Source: Ralstonia pickettii (GTDB lineage Bacteria > Pseudomonadota > Gammaproteobacteria > Burkholderiales > Burkholderiaceae). Taken from it: a stretch of DNA of 64,000 nucleotides. The stretch is from positions 620,001 through 684,000 of the forward strand of contig NZ_CP066772.2 of NCBI RefSeq assembly GCF_016466415.2, read 5' to 3'. Of the stretch, positions 25,110-34,679 are shown one piece after another. The notes beneath the pieces were generated by a model, which saw only the letters and a list, made by a program, of their open reading frames with translations, did not search any database and was not told where the DNA came from. Numbering within the stretch: position 1 is the first letter of the stretch; each line of letters opens with the position of its first letter. The translations under genes and the position numbers were made by a program.

Positions 25110-25234
25110 GGCTCGGGCAGGACGGCACATACCGCGTTTGATCCTGCGCAGGCCGGTTGCGTGTGAGGCCTGCAACGCATACGGCGGCGCGTTACACTCG
25201 TTGTCTTTGGCCGTCTTCGTACGCTCTTTTCGAC

Positions 25235-26026
25235 ATGTCTGCGTCTGCCCCCACCGCCGCCCAGGTACGCCCGCTTTCCGACGATCAGCAAGCCTTTTTC
25301 AAAGAGCACGGCTACGTCGTGTTGCGCGGCTTCGCCAGCCAGCAAGTGAGTGCCGCGTTGCTTGCCGCCGCACAGGACGGGCTGGCCAGCGCGGCGGCGC
25401 CGGTGGAGCTGGAAACCGACGTCGGCTATGCCGGCGCACCCCTCTCGCGCGAGGCCGAGGGCGGCCAGACGGTACGCCGCCTGCTCGACGCCGATTCGCG
25501 CGGCACGCCTTACACGGAATGGGCGCGCGACCCGCGCGTGGCCGCCGCGATTGCGCAACTGATCGGTGGCCCTGTGCATCTTTCGCTCGCGCACCACAAC
25601 TGCGTGATGACCAAGCACCCCGCGTTTGGCACGGCCACCCATTGGCACCGCGACAGCCGCTATTGGTCGTTCGAACGGAACGAACTGGTGTCGTCGTGGC
25701 TGGCCCTGGTGGAAGAGACCGTCGATAACGGCTGTCTGTGGGTCATTCCAGGCAGCCACAAGCTTGACCTGCCCGCCGACCGGTTCGACGCCAAGCTGTT
25801 CCTGCGCCAGGAGCTGCCAGAGAACCGCGCGCTGATCGACACCGCGCGCCCCGTGCCGCTGCTGCCCGGTGACGTGCTGCTCTTCCACTGCAACACCTTC
25901 CATGCGGCCCGCGCCAACCAGACGGCCGCCGTCAAGTTCTCGGCAGTGTTTACGTATTACGGTCCCGATAACTACCCGTTGCCGGGCACGCGCTCGTCGG
26001 CGCGGCCCGATCCCCTGGTCGGTTGA
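25235..26026 (+). CDS. phytanoyl-CoA dioxygenase (PhyH) family protein
   Basis: A 263-residue Fe(II)/2-oxoglutarate oxygenase of the PhyH family. It has LSDDQQAFFKEHGYVVLRGF at the N-terminus, the iron-binding facial triad His138-x-Asp140 in THWHRDS and distal His223 in CNTFHAARANQT, and the VIPGSHKLDLP segment of the jelly roll. It would hydroxylate a small or lipid substrate of unknown identity. ATG 25235 starts just before the domain. The upstream in-frame ATG 25157 adds 26 non-homologous residues. Confidence 0.84.
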   Translation: MSASAPTAAQVRPLSDDQQAFFKEHGYVVLRGFASQQVSAALLAAAQDGLASAAAPVELETDVGYAGAPLSREAEGGQTVRRLLDADSRGTPYTEWARDPRVAAAIAQLIGGPVHLSLAHHNCVMTKHPAFGTATHWHRDSRYWSFERNELVSSWLALVEETVDNGCLWVIPGSHKLDLPADRFDAKLFLRQELPENRALIDTARPVPLLPGDVLLFHCNTFHAARANQTAAVKFSAVFTYYGPDNYPLPGTRSSARPDPLVG

Positions 26027-26123
26027 GGTGCGCCCTCCCCCATTTGTAGGTGAGCGGCGGACAGATTTGTGTCATGCGTCTTTGTTAACGTGGTCTTCCA
26101 ACGATCAACAACGGGGAACCACA

Positions 26124-26345
26124 ATGCCGATTCAAGAAGTAACACATGGCGCGCATGTCATCTTCGTTGATCCGCTGCAACGCGATGATCATCGCTGGAC
26201 GGCCCGTTTCCAGATCTGCCGCGCCGGCCACATCATCTGTGACTGGGAAGACGTTGAGATGCCCGAGGGCTTCATCTCGGCCCAGCTTGCCTTGAGTGCG
26301 AGTGTGCTGCTGGCCGACCACCGTTTGTCGAGCCTGCCGCATTAG
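26124..26345 (+). CDS. 73-residue conserved hypothetical cytoplasmic protein
   Basis: A small soluble protein starting MPIQEVTHGAHVIFVDPLQR, with three short strands and a C-terminal amphipathic helix (ISAQLALSASVLLADHRL). GGGGAAC lies about 9 bases before ATG 26124, and a strong terminator follows 16 bp after the stop, so the unit is monocistronic. I know of no function. Confidence 0.6.
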   Translation: MPIQEVTHGAHVIFVDPLQRDDHRWTARFQICRAGHIICDWEDVEMPEGFISAQLALSASVLLADHRLSSLPH

Positions 26346-26361
26346 CCTCCCACGCCATAAG

Positions 26362-26386
26362 CGCCCGCCCCTCCGGCGGGCGTTTT
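26362..26386 (+). terminator. rho-independent terminator
   Basis: An 8-bp stem CGCCCGCC/GGCGGGCG with a 5-base loop, then TTTTCGTT. It immediately follows the 73-residue protein gene. Confidence 0.85.
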
Positions 26387-26567
26387 CGTTGGCACGTCAG
26401 GCGTGGATGTCCTGAGAATTCTGTGACGCGTTCATCGCCCGCAAGCGACCGTTTGCGCCCCGGTATCCGCACTTCGTCGCATGCGCGCTGACTACAGCAT
26501 GGCACCCGCCTACATTGCCTCCTGACCGCCGGCCATCAACGCATCGCCGGCCACTCAGGAGACGCTC

Positions 26568-27008
26568 ATGACTGCGATGTTTTCTCTGCCGCGCATTGCC
26601 CTGCCTCTGCTCGCGACCACACTCGCCGCGAGCGCGTCCGCCGCGACGCTGACTGTAGTGGTGGAGGGCGCACAAGGGCGCCAAGGTGCGGTGCGCGCGG
26701 CAATGTTCCGCGATACCGCCGGTTGGCTGAAGCCCGATTCGGCCGTCCGCGCTGACATTGCCGCGCTCGATAGCGTATCGGGCGGCAACGTGACCTTCGT
26801 GTATGCAGATCTGCCGGCGGGGCGCTACGCGTTGTCGGTCTTTCATGACGCGAATAACGACGGCAAACTTGGCACCAACCCGGCCGGCATTCCCATCGAG
26901 CCCTACGGTTTCAGCCGCGATGCACGTGGCCGCTTCGGTCCGCCCGCATTTGACGACGCCGCCATCGACGTGCAGGGCGACCAGCGCGTGACGATCCACC
27001 TGCACTGA
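26568..27008 (+). CDS. DUF2141 exported protein
   Basis: A 146-residue protein with a Sec signal (cleavage near ASASAAT). The DUF2141 body includes VEGAQGRQGAVRAAMFRDTAGWL, the YADLPAGRYALSVFHDANND calcium-like loop, and the family end IPIEPYGFSRDARGRFGPPAF. Function is unknown. It is often found beside carotenoid genes, as here, where a carotenoid oxygenase follows 20 bp downstream. AGGAG precedes ATG. Confidence 0.85.
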   Translation: MTAMFSLPRIALPLLATTLAASASAATLTVVVEGAQGRQGAVRAAMFRDTAGWLKPDSAVRADIAALDSVSGGNVTFVYADLPAGRYALSVFHDANNDGKLGTNPAGIPIEPYGFSRDARGRFGPPAFDDAAIDVQGDQRVTIHLH

Positions 27009-27027
27009 TGCTGAGCGAGGGCCCGTC

Positions 27028-28554
27028 ATGCAACGCCGATCCTTTCTTGCGGCCTTGGGCGCCGCACCCTTTGGTTTGACCTTGACCGACGTGATGGCCG
27101 CCACCCCCGACCCGTGGGCTGCCGGGTTTGCAGCAGCTCGCGCGCAAACTCCATGGCTTGCCGGTTACCAGGGTGTCGGCGCCGACATGCCGACCCGCGA
27201 GGCAAAGGTGGACGGCGTCTTCCCGCCTGCGTTGCGCGGTGCGTTCTACCGAAATGGCCCGGCGCGGCATGAGATCGGCGGCGTGCGTTATCACCATCTC
27301 TTTGATGGCGACGGCCTGATCCAGCGCTACGACATCAGCGAGAAGGGCGTGACGCACCGCGGCGTGTTCGTGCGCACCGACAAGTTCGTCGCCGACACCA
27401 CCGCCGGCCGGCCGTTGCGCGCGACGTTCGGCACCGCCAGCCCGGACATGGAGCCGGCAACCTCGCCGGACAGCATCAACGTTGCCAACACGAGCCTGGT
27501 GATGCACGGCGACGAGATGCTCGCGCTGTGGGAAGGCGGCTCGGCCACGCGTGTCGATCCGGATTCTCTGCGCACGCTGGGCGTACAGACCTGGCGCGAC
27601 GACTACAAGGGCATGCCGTTTTCCGCCCATCCCAAGGTCGAGCCGGACGGCACGCTGTGGAATTTTGGCGTGAGCAGCGCGGCCGGTCTGCTGACCGTGT
27701 ACTGCGTGGGTGCAGACGGCGCACTCAAGCGCGTGGAGTCCATCAAGGTTGCGAACATGGCGATGGTGCACGACTTTGCCGTGACGCAGCGCCACCTGGT
27801 GTTTCTGCTGCCGCCGTTCGTGTACGACGTGGATCGCTCGCACGCCGGCATGTCGTTTCTCGATTCCCATGTCTGGCGGCCGGAGCTGGGTATGCGCGTG
27901 CTGGTGCTCGACAAAGACGATGTCACGCGCGTGCGCTGGCTGGAGTTGCCGGCAGGCTTCGTCTTCCACCTCGGCAATGCGTGGTCTTCGCCGGATGGGC
28001 AGGAGATTCACTTTGACTACATCCGCTCGGACGACGCCTCGGTCGTCACCACGTCGCTGCGTGAATTGATGCGCGGGCAGATTCGCCCATCGCCCGGTGC
28101 GCGCTACACGCAGGTGCAACTCAACTTGCGAACGGGTCGGGCTGAGCAGTTCAGCAGCGCGCACGTGGCCGAATTCCCGAAGATCGACACGCGGCGCACC
28201 GCGCAGCGACATCGCGCATTGTTCATGGTGGCCCACACGGCGCCATCGTCGGATGGCGGCCCACAGGCGTTGCACAGCTTCGACACCGTCATGCGCGTCG
28301 ATACGGAGTCAGGGCAGGCCGAGCAATACCGCTTCGGGCACCGCACGCTGGTGGAAGAACACGTGTTCGTGCCTGCATCGGCCAGCGCCCGTGAAGGCGA
28401 GGGTTGGCTGATCGGGACGGTATTCGATGTGGATGCCGGCTGTACGAGGCTGACGGCGTTCGATGCGCAGCATGTTGCTGCAGGGCCCGTCGCCACGGCA
28501 AGCCTGAACGGCGTGGCGCCGCTCGGGCTGCATGGATTGTTTCGCGCGGCTTAA
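27028..28554 (+). CDS. carotenoid oxygenase family protein
   Basis: A 508-residue seven-bladed propeller dioxygenase. It starts with a Tat-like signal (MQRRSFLAALGAAPFGL). Diagnostic blocks are FPPALRGAFYRNGPARHEIG, HHLFDGDGLI, FSAHPKVEPDGTLWNFG (first His), MAMVHDFAVTQRHLVFLLPP (second His), FVFHLGNAW (third His) and VPLGLHG-like PLGLHGLF near the end (fourth His). It cleaves carotenoid or stilbene-like double bonds with Fe(II). Export by Tat is unusual for the family and noted from the N-terminus only. It is probably cotranscribed with the DUF2141 gene. Confidence 0.87.
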   Translation: MQRRSFLAALGAAPFGLTLTDVMAATPDPWAAGFAAARAQTPWLAGYQGVGADMPTREAKVDGVFPPALRGAFYRNGPARHEIGGVRYHHLFDGDGLIQRYDISEKGVTHRGVFVRTDKFVADTTAGRPLRATFGTASPDMEPATSPDSINVANTSLVMHGDEMLALWEGGSATRVDPDSLRTLGVQTWRDDYKGMPFSAHPKVEPDGTLWNFGVSSAAGLLTVYCVGADGALKRVESIKVANMAMVHDFAVTQRHLVFLLPPFVYDVDRSHAGMSFLDSHVWRPELGMRVLVLDKDDVTRVRWLELPAGFVFHLGNAWSSPDGQEIHFDYIRSDDASVVTTSLRELMRGQIRPSPGARYTQVQLNLRTGRAEQFSSAHVAEFPKIDTRRTAQRHRALFMVAHTAPSSDGGPQALHSFDTVMRVDTESGQAEQYRFGHRTLVEEHVFVPASASAREGEGWLIGTVFDVDAGCTRLTAFDAQHVAAGPVATASLNGVAPLGLHGLFRAA

Positions 28555-28637
28555 ACGCAGTGGCGGCTCAGAGCGCGTGCGTCAGCAGGCCGAAGCACTG
28601 CCGGAGGAGCGCCCGCACTCAGCCGCACTGACCCGCA

Positions 28638-30119
28638 CTACCGGAACGCGGGCTCGTCAAAGCTGCGCAGCTTGCGCGAGTGGAGCGCCTCAACCCCGCT
28701 TTCGCGCAACAGGCGCACGGCCTCCATGCCGATGTCCAAATGCTGGCTGACACGCTGGCGGTAGAACAGGTTGGCCATGCCGCGCAGCTTCAGTTCGCCA
28801 TGCAGCGGCTTGTCGGACACGCACAGCAGGGTGCCGTAGGGCACGCGCAGGCGGAAGCCGTTGGCGGCAATCGTCGCGCTTTCCATGTCGATGGCAATCG
28901 CGCGCGACTGGTTGAAGCGGCTGTACAGCGCCTGGTACTTCAGCTCCCAGTTGCGGTCGTCGGTGGAGACCACCGTGCCGGTGCGCATGCGCGACTTCAT
29001 GTCGGCGCCCGACAGCCCCGTGATGCGCGCCACGGCCTCCTGCAGCGCCACCTGGATCTCGGCGATGGGCGGCACGGGCACCCACGGCGGCAGGTCTTGG
29101 TCGAGCACGTGGTCGTCGCGCACATAGGCGTGGGCGAGCACGTAGTCGCCCAGCTGCTGTGAACGCCGCAGGCCGCCGCAGTGGCCGATCATCATCCAGC
29201 AGTGCGGTCGTAGCACGGCCAGATGATCGGTGATGGTCTTGGCGTTGGACGGGCCCACGCCGATGTTCACCAGCGTCACGCCCAGGCGGTCTTCGCGCGC
29301 CAGGTGGTAGGCGGGCATCTGGGGGAGGCCCTTGATGCGGTGGGAGTCGTCCGGCGCAGGCATGCCGAGGTCGTGCTCCGTGTCGCCGGGCTCGACAAAG
29401 CGGATGTACCCTTCGTCGTTGCCGTCTTCCATGAGCTTGCGGCCGAGGGCGGCAAACTCATCGACGTAGCGCTGGTAGTTGGTGAACAGCACGAAGCGCT
29501 GGAAGTGCTTCGGGTGCGTGGCGGTGTAGTGGTACAGGCGCTGCAGGGCCAGGTCGACACGCTCGGCTGTGAACATCGACAGCGGCTGCGGTTCATCACC
29601 AACCGGGCGGTATGTGCCGTTGGCGATGGAATCGTCGATCTGCGCAAGGTCGGGCAGCGTGAACGCACCGCCGAGCGCGCGCGCCTGTTCCGGCGTGATG
29701 TCCACCGTCGACGCTTCCACCACGAACGGCAGCGGAATCGGCCGGTTGCTTACGCCCACCACGACGGGGCTGTTGTGATAGTGCAGCAGCCGTTCGATCT
29801 GCACGCGGTAGTAGTCACGGAAGAGGTCCGGTCGCGTGAGCGTCGTGCCGTACACGCCGGGATACGCCACTGTGCCCCATGCCGGCCGGGCGTCGCTCAC
29901 CAGCGTTTTCGGGTCGACGGTGATGCCGAGGTACGGATAGCAGGCGGCGAGGTCTTCGCTGCAGTCCTCGCCGCGCGCAAAGGCGTGGAAGCGATCGCGG
30001 ATCGCCTGCGCGGAGCGCTCGTAGATGGCGGTGATGCGCTCGACGGCAGTGTTGGCGTCGGTGCAGATCGCCAGGTCGTGCGCGGGATAGAGATGGGTAG
30101 TGGCGCGGGTATCGGTCAT
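28638..30119 (-). CDS. amn: AMP nucleosidase
   Basis: A 493-residue protein with an N-terminal AMP_N domain (RITAIYERSAQAIRDRFHAF to about residue 175). The C-terminal phosphorylase-fold domain has VTLVNIGVGPSNAKTITDHLAVLRPH, the MIGHCGGLRRSQQLGDYVLAHAYVRDDHVLD block, and AIDMESATIAANGFRLRVPYGTLLCVSDKPLHGE. It hydrolyses AMP to adenine and ribose-5-phosphate in the cytoplasm and helps control adenylate pools. ATG 30119 is preferred to the in-frame ATG 30170. Confidence 0.93.
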   Translation of the reverse strand: MTDTRATTHLYPAHDLAICTDANTAVERITAIYERSAQAIRDRFHAFARGEDCSEDLAACYPYLGITVDPKTLVSDARPAWGTVAYPGVYGTTLTRPDLFRDYYRVQIERLLHYHNSPVVVGVSNRPIPLPFVVEASTVDITPEQARALGGAFTLPDLAQIDDSIANGTYRPVGDEPQPLSMFTAERVDLALQRLYHYTATHPKHFQRFVLFTNYQRYVDEFAALGRKLMEDGNDEGYIRFVEPGDTEHDLGMPAPDDSHRIKGLPQMPAYHLAREDRLGVTLVNIGVGPSNAKTITDHLAVLRPHCWMMIGHCGGLRRSQQLGDYVLAHAYVRDDHVLDQDLPPWVPVPPIAEIQVALQEAVARITGLSGADMKSRMRTGTVVSTDDRNWELKYQALYSRFNQSRAIAIDMESATIAANGFRLRVPYGTLLCVSDKPLHGELKLRGMANLFYRQRVSQHLDIGMEAVRLLRESGVEALHSRKLRSFDEPAFR

Positions 30120-30166
30120 GATCTCGATGATACCGACGTTTTGTGAAGCCAAGATAGCGGTGTGGC

Positions 30167-30934
30167 TCAAGTCACGGCATCAGAAACAGGGCGTTCGCGC
30201 CAGCGCAAAAAGCGTTGCCAGGTCGACATGTGGGTCGGTTGCGCCGCAGGCGTGCGGGGGCCTGCGCGCAACCAATTGGGCAAGGCCTCGATGCCGGTGC
30301 ACAGCAGGAAATACAGCACGGCCACCGCGCCGAACACCTCGGCCGGGTAGGCCACCGTGCGGCTGTTGACCTGGCTGGCGGCGGTGGACAATTCCACCAC
30401 GCCCACGATGTAGGCCAGCGAGGTGTCCTTGACCGTCGATACCCATTGGTTGGCGAGTGACGGCAGCATGATGCGCCACGCCTGCGGCAGCACCACGGTC
30501 AGCAGCGCCTGTGGGGGCGACATGCCCAGCGCCAGAGCCGCATTGCGCTGCCCGGCACCGACGGCACGCAAGCCGGCTTCCATGCTTTGGGTGATGTAGG
30601 CCGCGCCCACGGCGGCAAGCGCGGCGACCACCGTGGCGGTTTCCGGCACCGACACGCCCAGGGCCATGGGGATCAGAAAGTACGCCCAGAACATCAGCAT
30701 CAGTACCGGGATGGCCCGCAGCGTGGCCAGCAGCCCGCGCAGCAGGCGCGCCAACCGGCGCAAGCCCGGCGTGGCGTCGAGCCTGTCCAGCAACAGCGCA
30801 CAACCGACGCCCGCTGCCGTGGCCATCATGCAAGCCCACAGCGCCATCCACAACGTGAGCGCCGCCCCGGCCAGCGGACCATTCGGATACGGTCCGATCA
30901 GCAGGTAACGCAGGTGCAGGAGTACAGCTTCCAT
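30167..30934 (-). CDS. polar amino-acid ABC transporter permease (second)
   Basis: A 255-residue HAAT-type permease with five to six TM helices and the EAA loop GAGQRNAALALGMSPPQALLTVVLPQAWRIMLPSL, which contacts the ATPase. ATG 30934 is 3 bases after the stop codon of the first permease gene, so the two are tightly coupled. With that protein it forms a heterodimeric channel for an amino acid presented by the adjacent binding protein. Confidence 0.88.
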   Translation of the reverse strand: MEAVLLHLRYLLIGPYPNGPLAGAALTLWMALWACMMATAAGVGCALLLDRLDATPGLRRLARLLRGLLATLRAIPVLMLMFWAYFLIPMALGVSVPETATVVAALAAVGAAYITQSMEAGLRAVGAGQRNAALALGMSPPQALLTVVLPQAWRIMLPSLANQWVSTVKDTSLAYIVGVVELSTAASQVNSRTVAYPAEVFGAVAVLYFLLCTGIEALPNWLRAGPRTPAAQPTHMSTWQRFLRWRERPVSDAVT

Positions 30935-30936
30935 CG

Positions 30937-31695
30937 TCACGCGGGGGCTCCGTCCGGCAGCGTCGATGCCGATGTCCAGCCAAGCCGCCGCAGCACGCGG
31001 GGCGCCACCCATTGCAGCAACAGAATCACTCCGGCATACAGCACGGTTGCCACGGCAAAGGCCTGGAAGGCGAGCAGCGTGTCGGTTTCCACCTGCCGCG
31101 CGCTATACGCAAGTTCGGCCAGCCCGATACCCATGGCGAGCGAGGTGTTCTTGATGGTGTTGGCACATTGCCCCAGCAGCGGCAGCGCCGACACGCGCAG
31201 CGCCTGCGGCAGCACCACACGGAGGAAGGCGGCACGCGGCGTGAAACCCAGCGACAGCGCGGCCTCGCGCGGCACCGCCCGAATGCCGGCGCGCAGCTCT
31301 TCCGAGAAGAACGCGCCGGCGTACAGCGCGATGCCGAACGTCGCCGCCAGAAATTCGAACGACGGCGCAGGCAATCGCCAGGCACCCACGGCGATGCCGC
31401 CCCAGCCGGTGATGGCCCCGACCACGTCTTCGCCCAGCAATTGCGCCGCGCCGAAATACCAGAAGAACAATTGGACCAATAACGGCGTCTTGCGCAGGAA
31501 GGCCACCAGCGCGCGGGCCGGTAAGTGCAGCCACGGCTGAGCACTCGCGCGCAGCGCCGTCAGGAGCAGGCCAATGACCAGCCCGCCCGCGATGGCAGCC
31601 GCCGACACCAGCAGCGTCATCCCGAAGCCCTCCAGCATCCAGCCGAGATAACGCGGCGGCAGGGGTTGGAGGAGGGCTGGCAGGCTCAAGCTCAC
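30937..31695 (-). CDS. polar amino-acid ABC transporter permease (first)
   Basis: A 252-residue HAAT-type permease. It has PRYLGWMLEGFGMTLLVSAAA, FLRKTPLLVQLFFWYFGAAQ, and the EAA loop PREAALSLGFTPRAAFLRVVLPQALRVSALPL. Its ATG overlaps the stop of the binding-protein gene (ATGA at 31692-31695). Downstream it is coupled to the second permease. No ATP-binding subunit is encoded next to the cluster. Confidence 0.88.
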   Translation of the reverse strand: MSLSLPALLQPLPPRYLGWMLEGFGMTLLVSAAAIAGGLVIGLLLTALRASAQPWLHLPARALVAFLRKTPLLVQLFFWYFGAAQLLGEDVVGAITGWGGIAVGAWRLPAPSFEFLAATFGIALYAGAFFSEELRAGIRAVPREAALSLGFTPRAAFLRVVLPQALRVSALPLLGQCANTIKNTSLAMGIGLAELAYSARQVETDTLLAFQAFAVATVLYAGVILLLQWVAPRVLRRLGWTSASTLPDGAPA

Positions 31696-32579
31696 TTGGT
31701 GCTGCCGATGATGAAGTCGCGCGGCAGCGGGGCGGCGCTCTTCGGACCGAACCAGCGGTCATAGATGCGGCCGGCGGTGCCGTCCTTCTCGAGACCTTGC
31801 AGGATCTGGTCGATGGTCGCCGTCAGCTTGGTTTCACCCTTCGGTACACCGATGCCCATGTACTCGCGCGTGAGCACGAAAGGCGAGATCTCCAGCTCAC
31901 TGCGGTTGGGCAGCGTGGCAAGCAGCGCGCCTAGCTTGGCGCCATCCTGTGCAAATGCCTGGATGGCACCGGTGCGCAGTGCGGTGAGCGCCAGCGGAGA
32001 ATCGTCATAGGCAATCACGCGGGCGTTGGGATAGCCTTCGCGCAGCGTGGTTTCCTGCGTGGTGCCCTTGTCCACGCCCAGGCGGATGCCGTCTTTCTTC
32101 AAGTCGTCCGGCTGCTTGAGCACACCCTTCTTGGCGATGAACTGCAGGCCGCTGGCGAAGTACGGCGTGCTGAATTCAATCTGCTTTTTTCGCTCGTCGG
32201 TAATGGTGAAGTTGGCGGCCACGATATCGACCTTGCCGGACGTGAGCAGCGGCACGCGGTTGGCCGGGTTGGTGGCGCGCAGTTCCAGCTTGACGCCCAG
32301 CTTATTGGCGATTTCCTGAGCGTAGTCCACGTCCAGCCCAACGGGTTCACCCGTCTTGGCATCCGCGTATCCGAATGGCGGATTGGCGTCGAACACGCCC
32401 ACGCGCAGCACGCCCGCCTTCTTGATGTCGTCCAGCTTGTCGGCGCGGGCTTGCGGCGCGTGCAGCACCGCCACCGCGAGCGCCGCCCCGATGACCACAC
32501 CCACCGCCTGGCGCGACAATTTCGTCAACGCTTGCGCCAGACCTTGCAACGAAAATGCGCCCGAAATGCTTGCCTGCAT
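31692..32579 (-). CDS. amino-acid ABC transporter substrate-binding protein
   Basis: A 295-residue family 3 solute-binding protein with an unusually long signal peptide (cleavage near QARADKL). It has GVLRVGVFDANPPFGYADAK, PVGLDVDYAQEIANKLG, the hinge block GKVDIVAANFTITDERKKQIEFS, and GVDKGTTQE. The family binds polar amino acids or opines in the periplasm. ATG 32579 has AGGGGG 7 bases upstream. It is first of three coupled genes. Confidence 0.9.
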   Translation of the reverse strand: MQASISGAFSLQGLAQALTKLSRQAVGVVIGAALAVAVLHAPQARADKLDDIKKAGVLRVGVFDANPPFGYADAKTGEPVGLDVDYAQEIANKLGVKLELRATNPANRVPLLTSGKVDIVAANFTITDERKKQIEFSTPYFASGLQFIAKKGVLKQPDDLKKDGIRLGVDKGTTQETTLREGYPNARVIAYDDSPLALTALRTGAIQAFAQDGAKLGALLATLPNRSELEISPFVLTREYMGIGVPKGETKLTATIDQILQGLEKDGTAGRIYDRWFGPKSAAPLPRDFIIGSTK

Positions 32580-32897
32580 GGACAACCCCCTGATGAATTT
32601 TTAGGGGGTCAAGCGTAGGGCGGTTGTTGCGCCGCGCAAACGAATTCGTTGGCAGATCGATATGCGTCCGGCTGCGTGCACCGGTCCAGCCATGCGCCGC
32701 AAAGCCGCGCGGGCCTTCAGTTTTCACATTTCATGCCGATAGAAGTCGCGGGTGATCGAAGGCGCACCACGCTGTCGTTCACCCAACAACAGTGCGCGAT
32801 ACACTGCAAGAACAACGAACGAACGGGGAATACACGTGGAGCAATCGGCTGGCGTCGTCATTCGCCGGCATCGCCATGCGCGCTGGGCGTGCCGATC

Positions 32898-34547
32898 ATG
32901 CTGATCGCTGCACTGGCTTGCGCTGCACTCGTTTCGATCGCGCTGATCGGTCTATCGTGGCCGCGCCGCGATGACGCGGAAGTCTCCGCCTTCATGCTGC
33001 TGGCGCTCGGCACCGCGCTGTGGAGCGGCGCGCGTCTCATGGAAGTCGTCACCTTCGACATGCCCGTGCGCGTGGGTTGGGCCAAGGTCGCCTATCTCGG
33101 AATCATGATAGTGCCCGCGGCGTGGCTGCGCATGGTCGTTGGCCTCATACGGCCCGAGCTGAACGCATTGCCGCTGGTGCGTGCGGGCTGGGTGCTGACG
33201 CTGCTGGTGGCCGTCGCCTTCATCGGGCTGGTCGCCACCAATGAGTTGCACCACCTGGTATGGCTGGATTCGCGCTTCGTCGTCCTTGATGGTGCAAAGC
33301 GTGCGGTGTTCGACCACGGGCGCATGTTCTGGCTCGGCACCGCCTACAACTACGTGCTGCTGGCCATCAGTCTTGTGCTGTTGGTGCTGCCCATCGACGA
33401 AGGCGCCTCGGACCTTTACGTTTCATCGCGCACGCAGGTGCGGCTGGCGCTCGTCATCGGGCAACTGCTGCCGCTGGTCGCGCATCTCGCCTATCTGCAA
33501 CGCTGGACGACGGCGTTGGGCGGTGACCTGACCCCCGCCACCTTTGCCGTCAGCACCGCATTGCTCGGGTGGATCGTCCTGCGGCCACGCCTGCGGGATA
33601 CCGCCGTGTATGCACGCGGCAAGATCATCGAAGCCATGCGTGACGGTTGCATCGTGCTGGCCCGCGATGGCTCCATCGCGAGCATCAACGCCGCCGCGCG
33701 TTACCTGTTGCCGACTGCCCGCGTGCATGCAATGCCGCCCGCCGTGCTGGACGTGGCCGGCATCCTGCGCGAATTCGAGCGGACTCGCCTGCCCAACCGC
33801 CACCAGGTCTGGCTGCCCGAGACCGGGCGCACGCTGGAAGTCACGCTTGAAGGCCTGAGCGACGCGCGCGGCCGGCACGCCGGCGTCTTCCTGCTGTTGC
33901 GCGACGTGACGGTCGAGCAGTTGCAGCGCGCCGGCATGGCCAGCGCCCAGAATGCCCTGCGCAGCGAGCTGCAGCGCACGCAGGCCTTGCTGACTGTGCT
34001 CGAGGATGACGTCAACCGCGACGCGCTCACACACCTGTTCAACCGCCGCTTCTTTGAAACGCAGGCCCCTCGCCTGTTCGACCATGCCCGGCGCGACAAT
34101 CGACCCGTCACGCTGGCGCTGTTCGATATCGACTGCTTCAAGCAATACAACGACACCTACGGCCACCTGCAAGGCGACGAATGCCTGCGCATGGTGGCCG
34201 ACACGCTGGGCATGGCGTGCCGTCACCCCGACGACTTCATTGCGCGTGTGGGCGGCGAAGAATTCGTCGCCATGCTGTTTGATCTGAACCGCGATGACGC
34301 CCGCCAGGCTGTGGCCCGCGCCGTGGCCATGGTGGCTGAACGTGCCGAACCGCACGCGGCATCCGTTGCTGCGCCGTACGTCACGCTATCAGCCGGTGCC
34401 GTCACGCTCACGCCCGGCGACGAACGACTGGACGTGCTCTTCGAGTGGGCCGATGCGGCGCTCTACGATGCCAAGCGCAACGGACGCAACACGTTCCGCT
34501 TTCATCAGGGGCCGCCGGGGCTGCGGAGTGTTGCGGGCCGGGAGTAG
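32898..34547 (+). CDS. membrane diguanylate cyclase (7TM-PAS-GGDEF)
   Basis: About 549 residues. Residues 1-220 form seven TM helices of the histidine-kinase N-terminal 7TM type (including AAWLRMVVGLIRPELNALP and NELHHLVWLDSRF). A PAS-like domain follows (EAMRDGCIVLARDGSIASIN), then a coiled coil. The GGDEF domain has TLALFDIDCFKQYNDTYGHLQGD, active-site GGEEF, and the final FEWADAALYDAKRNGRNTF. It converts 2 GTP to c-di-GMP. A canonical RxxD inhibitory site five residues before GGEEF is not evident. The start is uncertain: ATG 32898 or GTG 32889. It is a possible source of the ligand for the riboswitch at 15.7 kb. Confidence 0.87.
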   Translation: MLIAALACAALVSIALIGLSWPRRDDAEVSAFMLLALGTALWSGARLMEVVTFDMPVRVGWAKVAYLGIMIVPAAWLRMVVGLIRPELNALPLVRAGWVLTLLVAVAFIGLVATNELHHLVWLDSRFVVLDGAKRAVFDHGRMFWLGTAYNYVLLAISLVLLVLPIDEGASDLYVSSRTQVRLALVIGQLLPLVAHLAYLQRWTTALGGDLTPATFAVSTALLGWIVLRPRLRDTAVYARGKIIEAMRDGCIVLARDGSIASINAAARYLLPTARVHAMPPAVLDVAGILREFERTRLPNRHQVWLPETGRTLEVTLEGLSDARGRHAGVFLLLRDVTVEQLQRAGMASAQNALRSELQRTQALLTVLEDDVNRDALTHLFNRRFFETQAPRLFDHARRDNRPVTLALFDIDCFKQYNDTYGHLQGDECLRMVADTLGMACRHPDDFIARVGGEEFVAMLFDLNRDDARQAVARAVAMVAERAEPHAASVAAPYVTLSAGAVTLTPGDERLDVLFEWADAALYDAKRNGRNTFRFHQGPPGLRSVAGRE

Positions 34548-34679
34548 ACCGCCCGTTCGTAGGGCTACGCCATTGCCTTGTTACGCAATGGCAAGTGCAT
34601 CGGAAGAATGGACACATGCGCGGGACCACCGCGCATGCGCGGCTGCCGCCAGCAGCCAAATCCATTCTTGGAGTATGCG

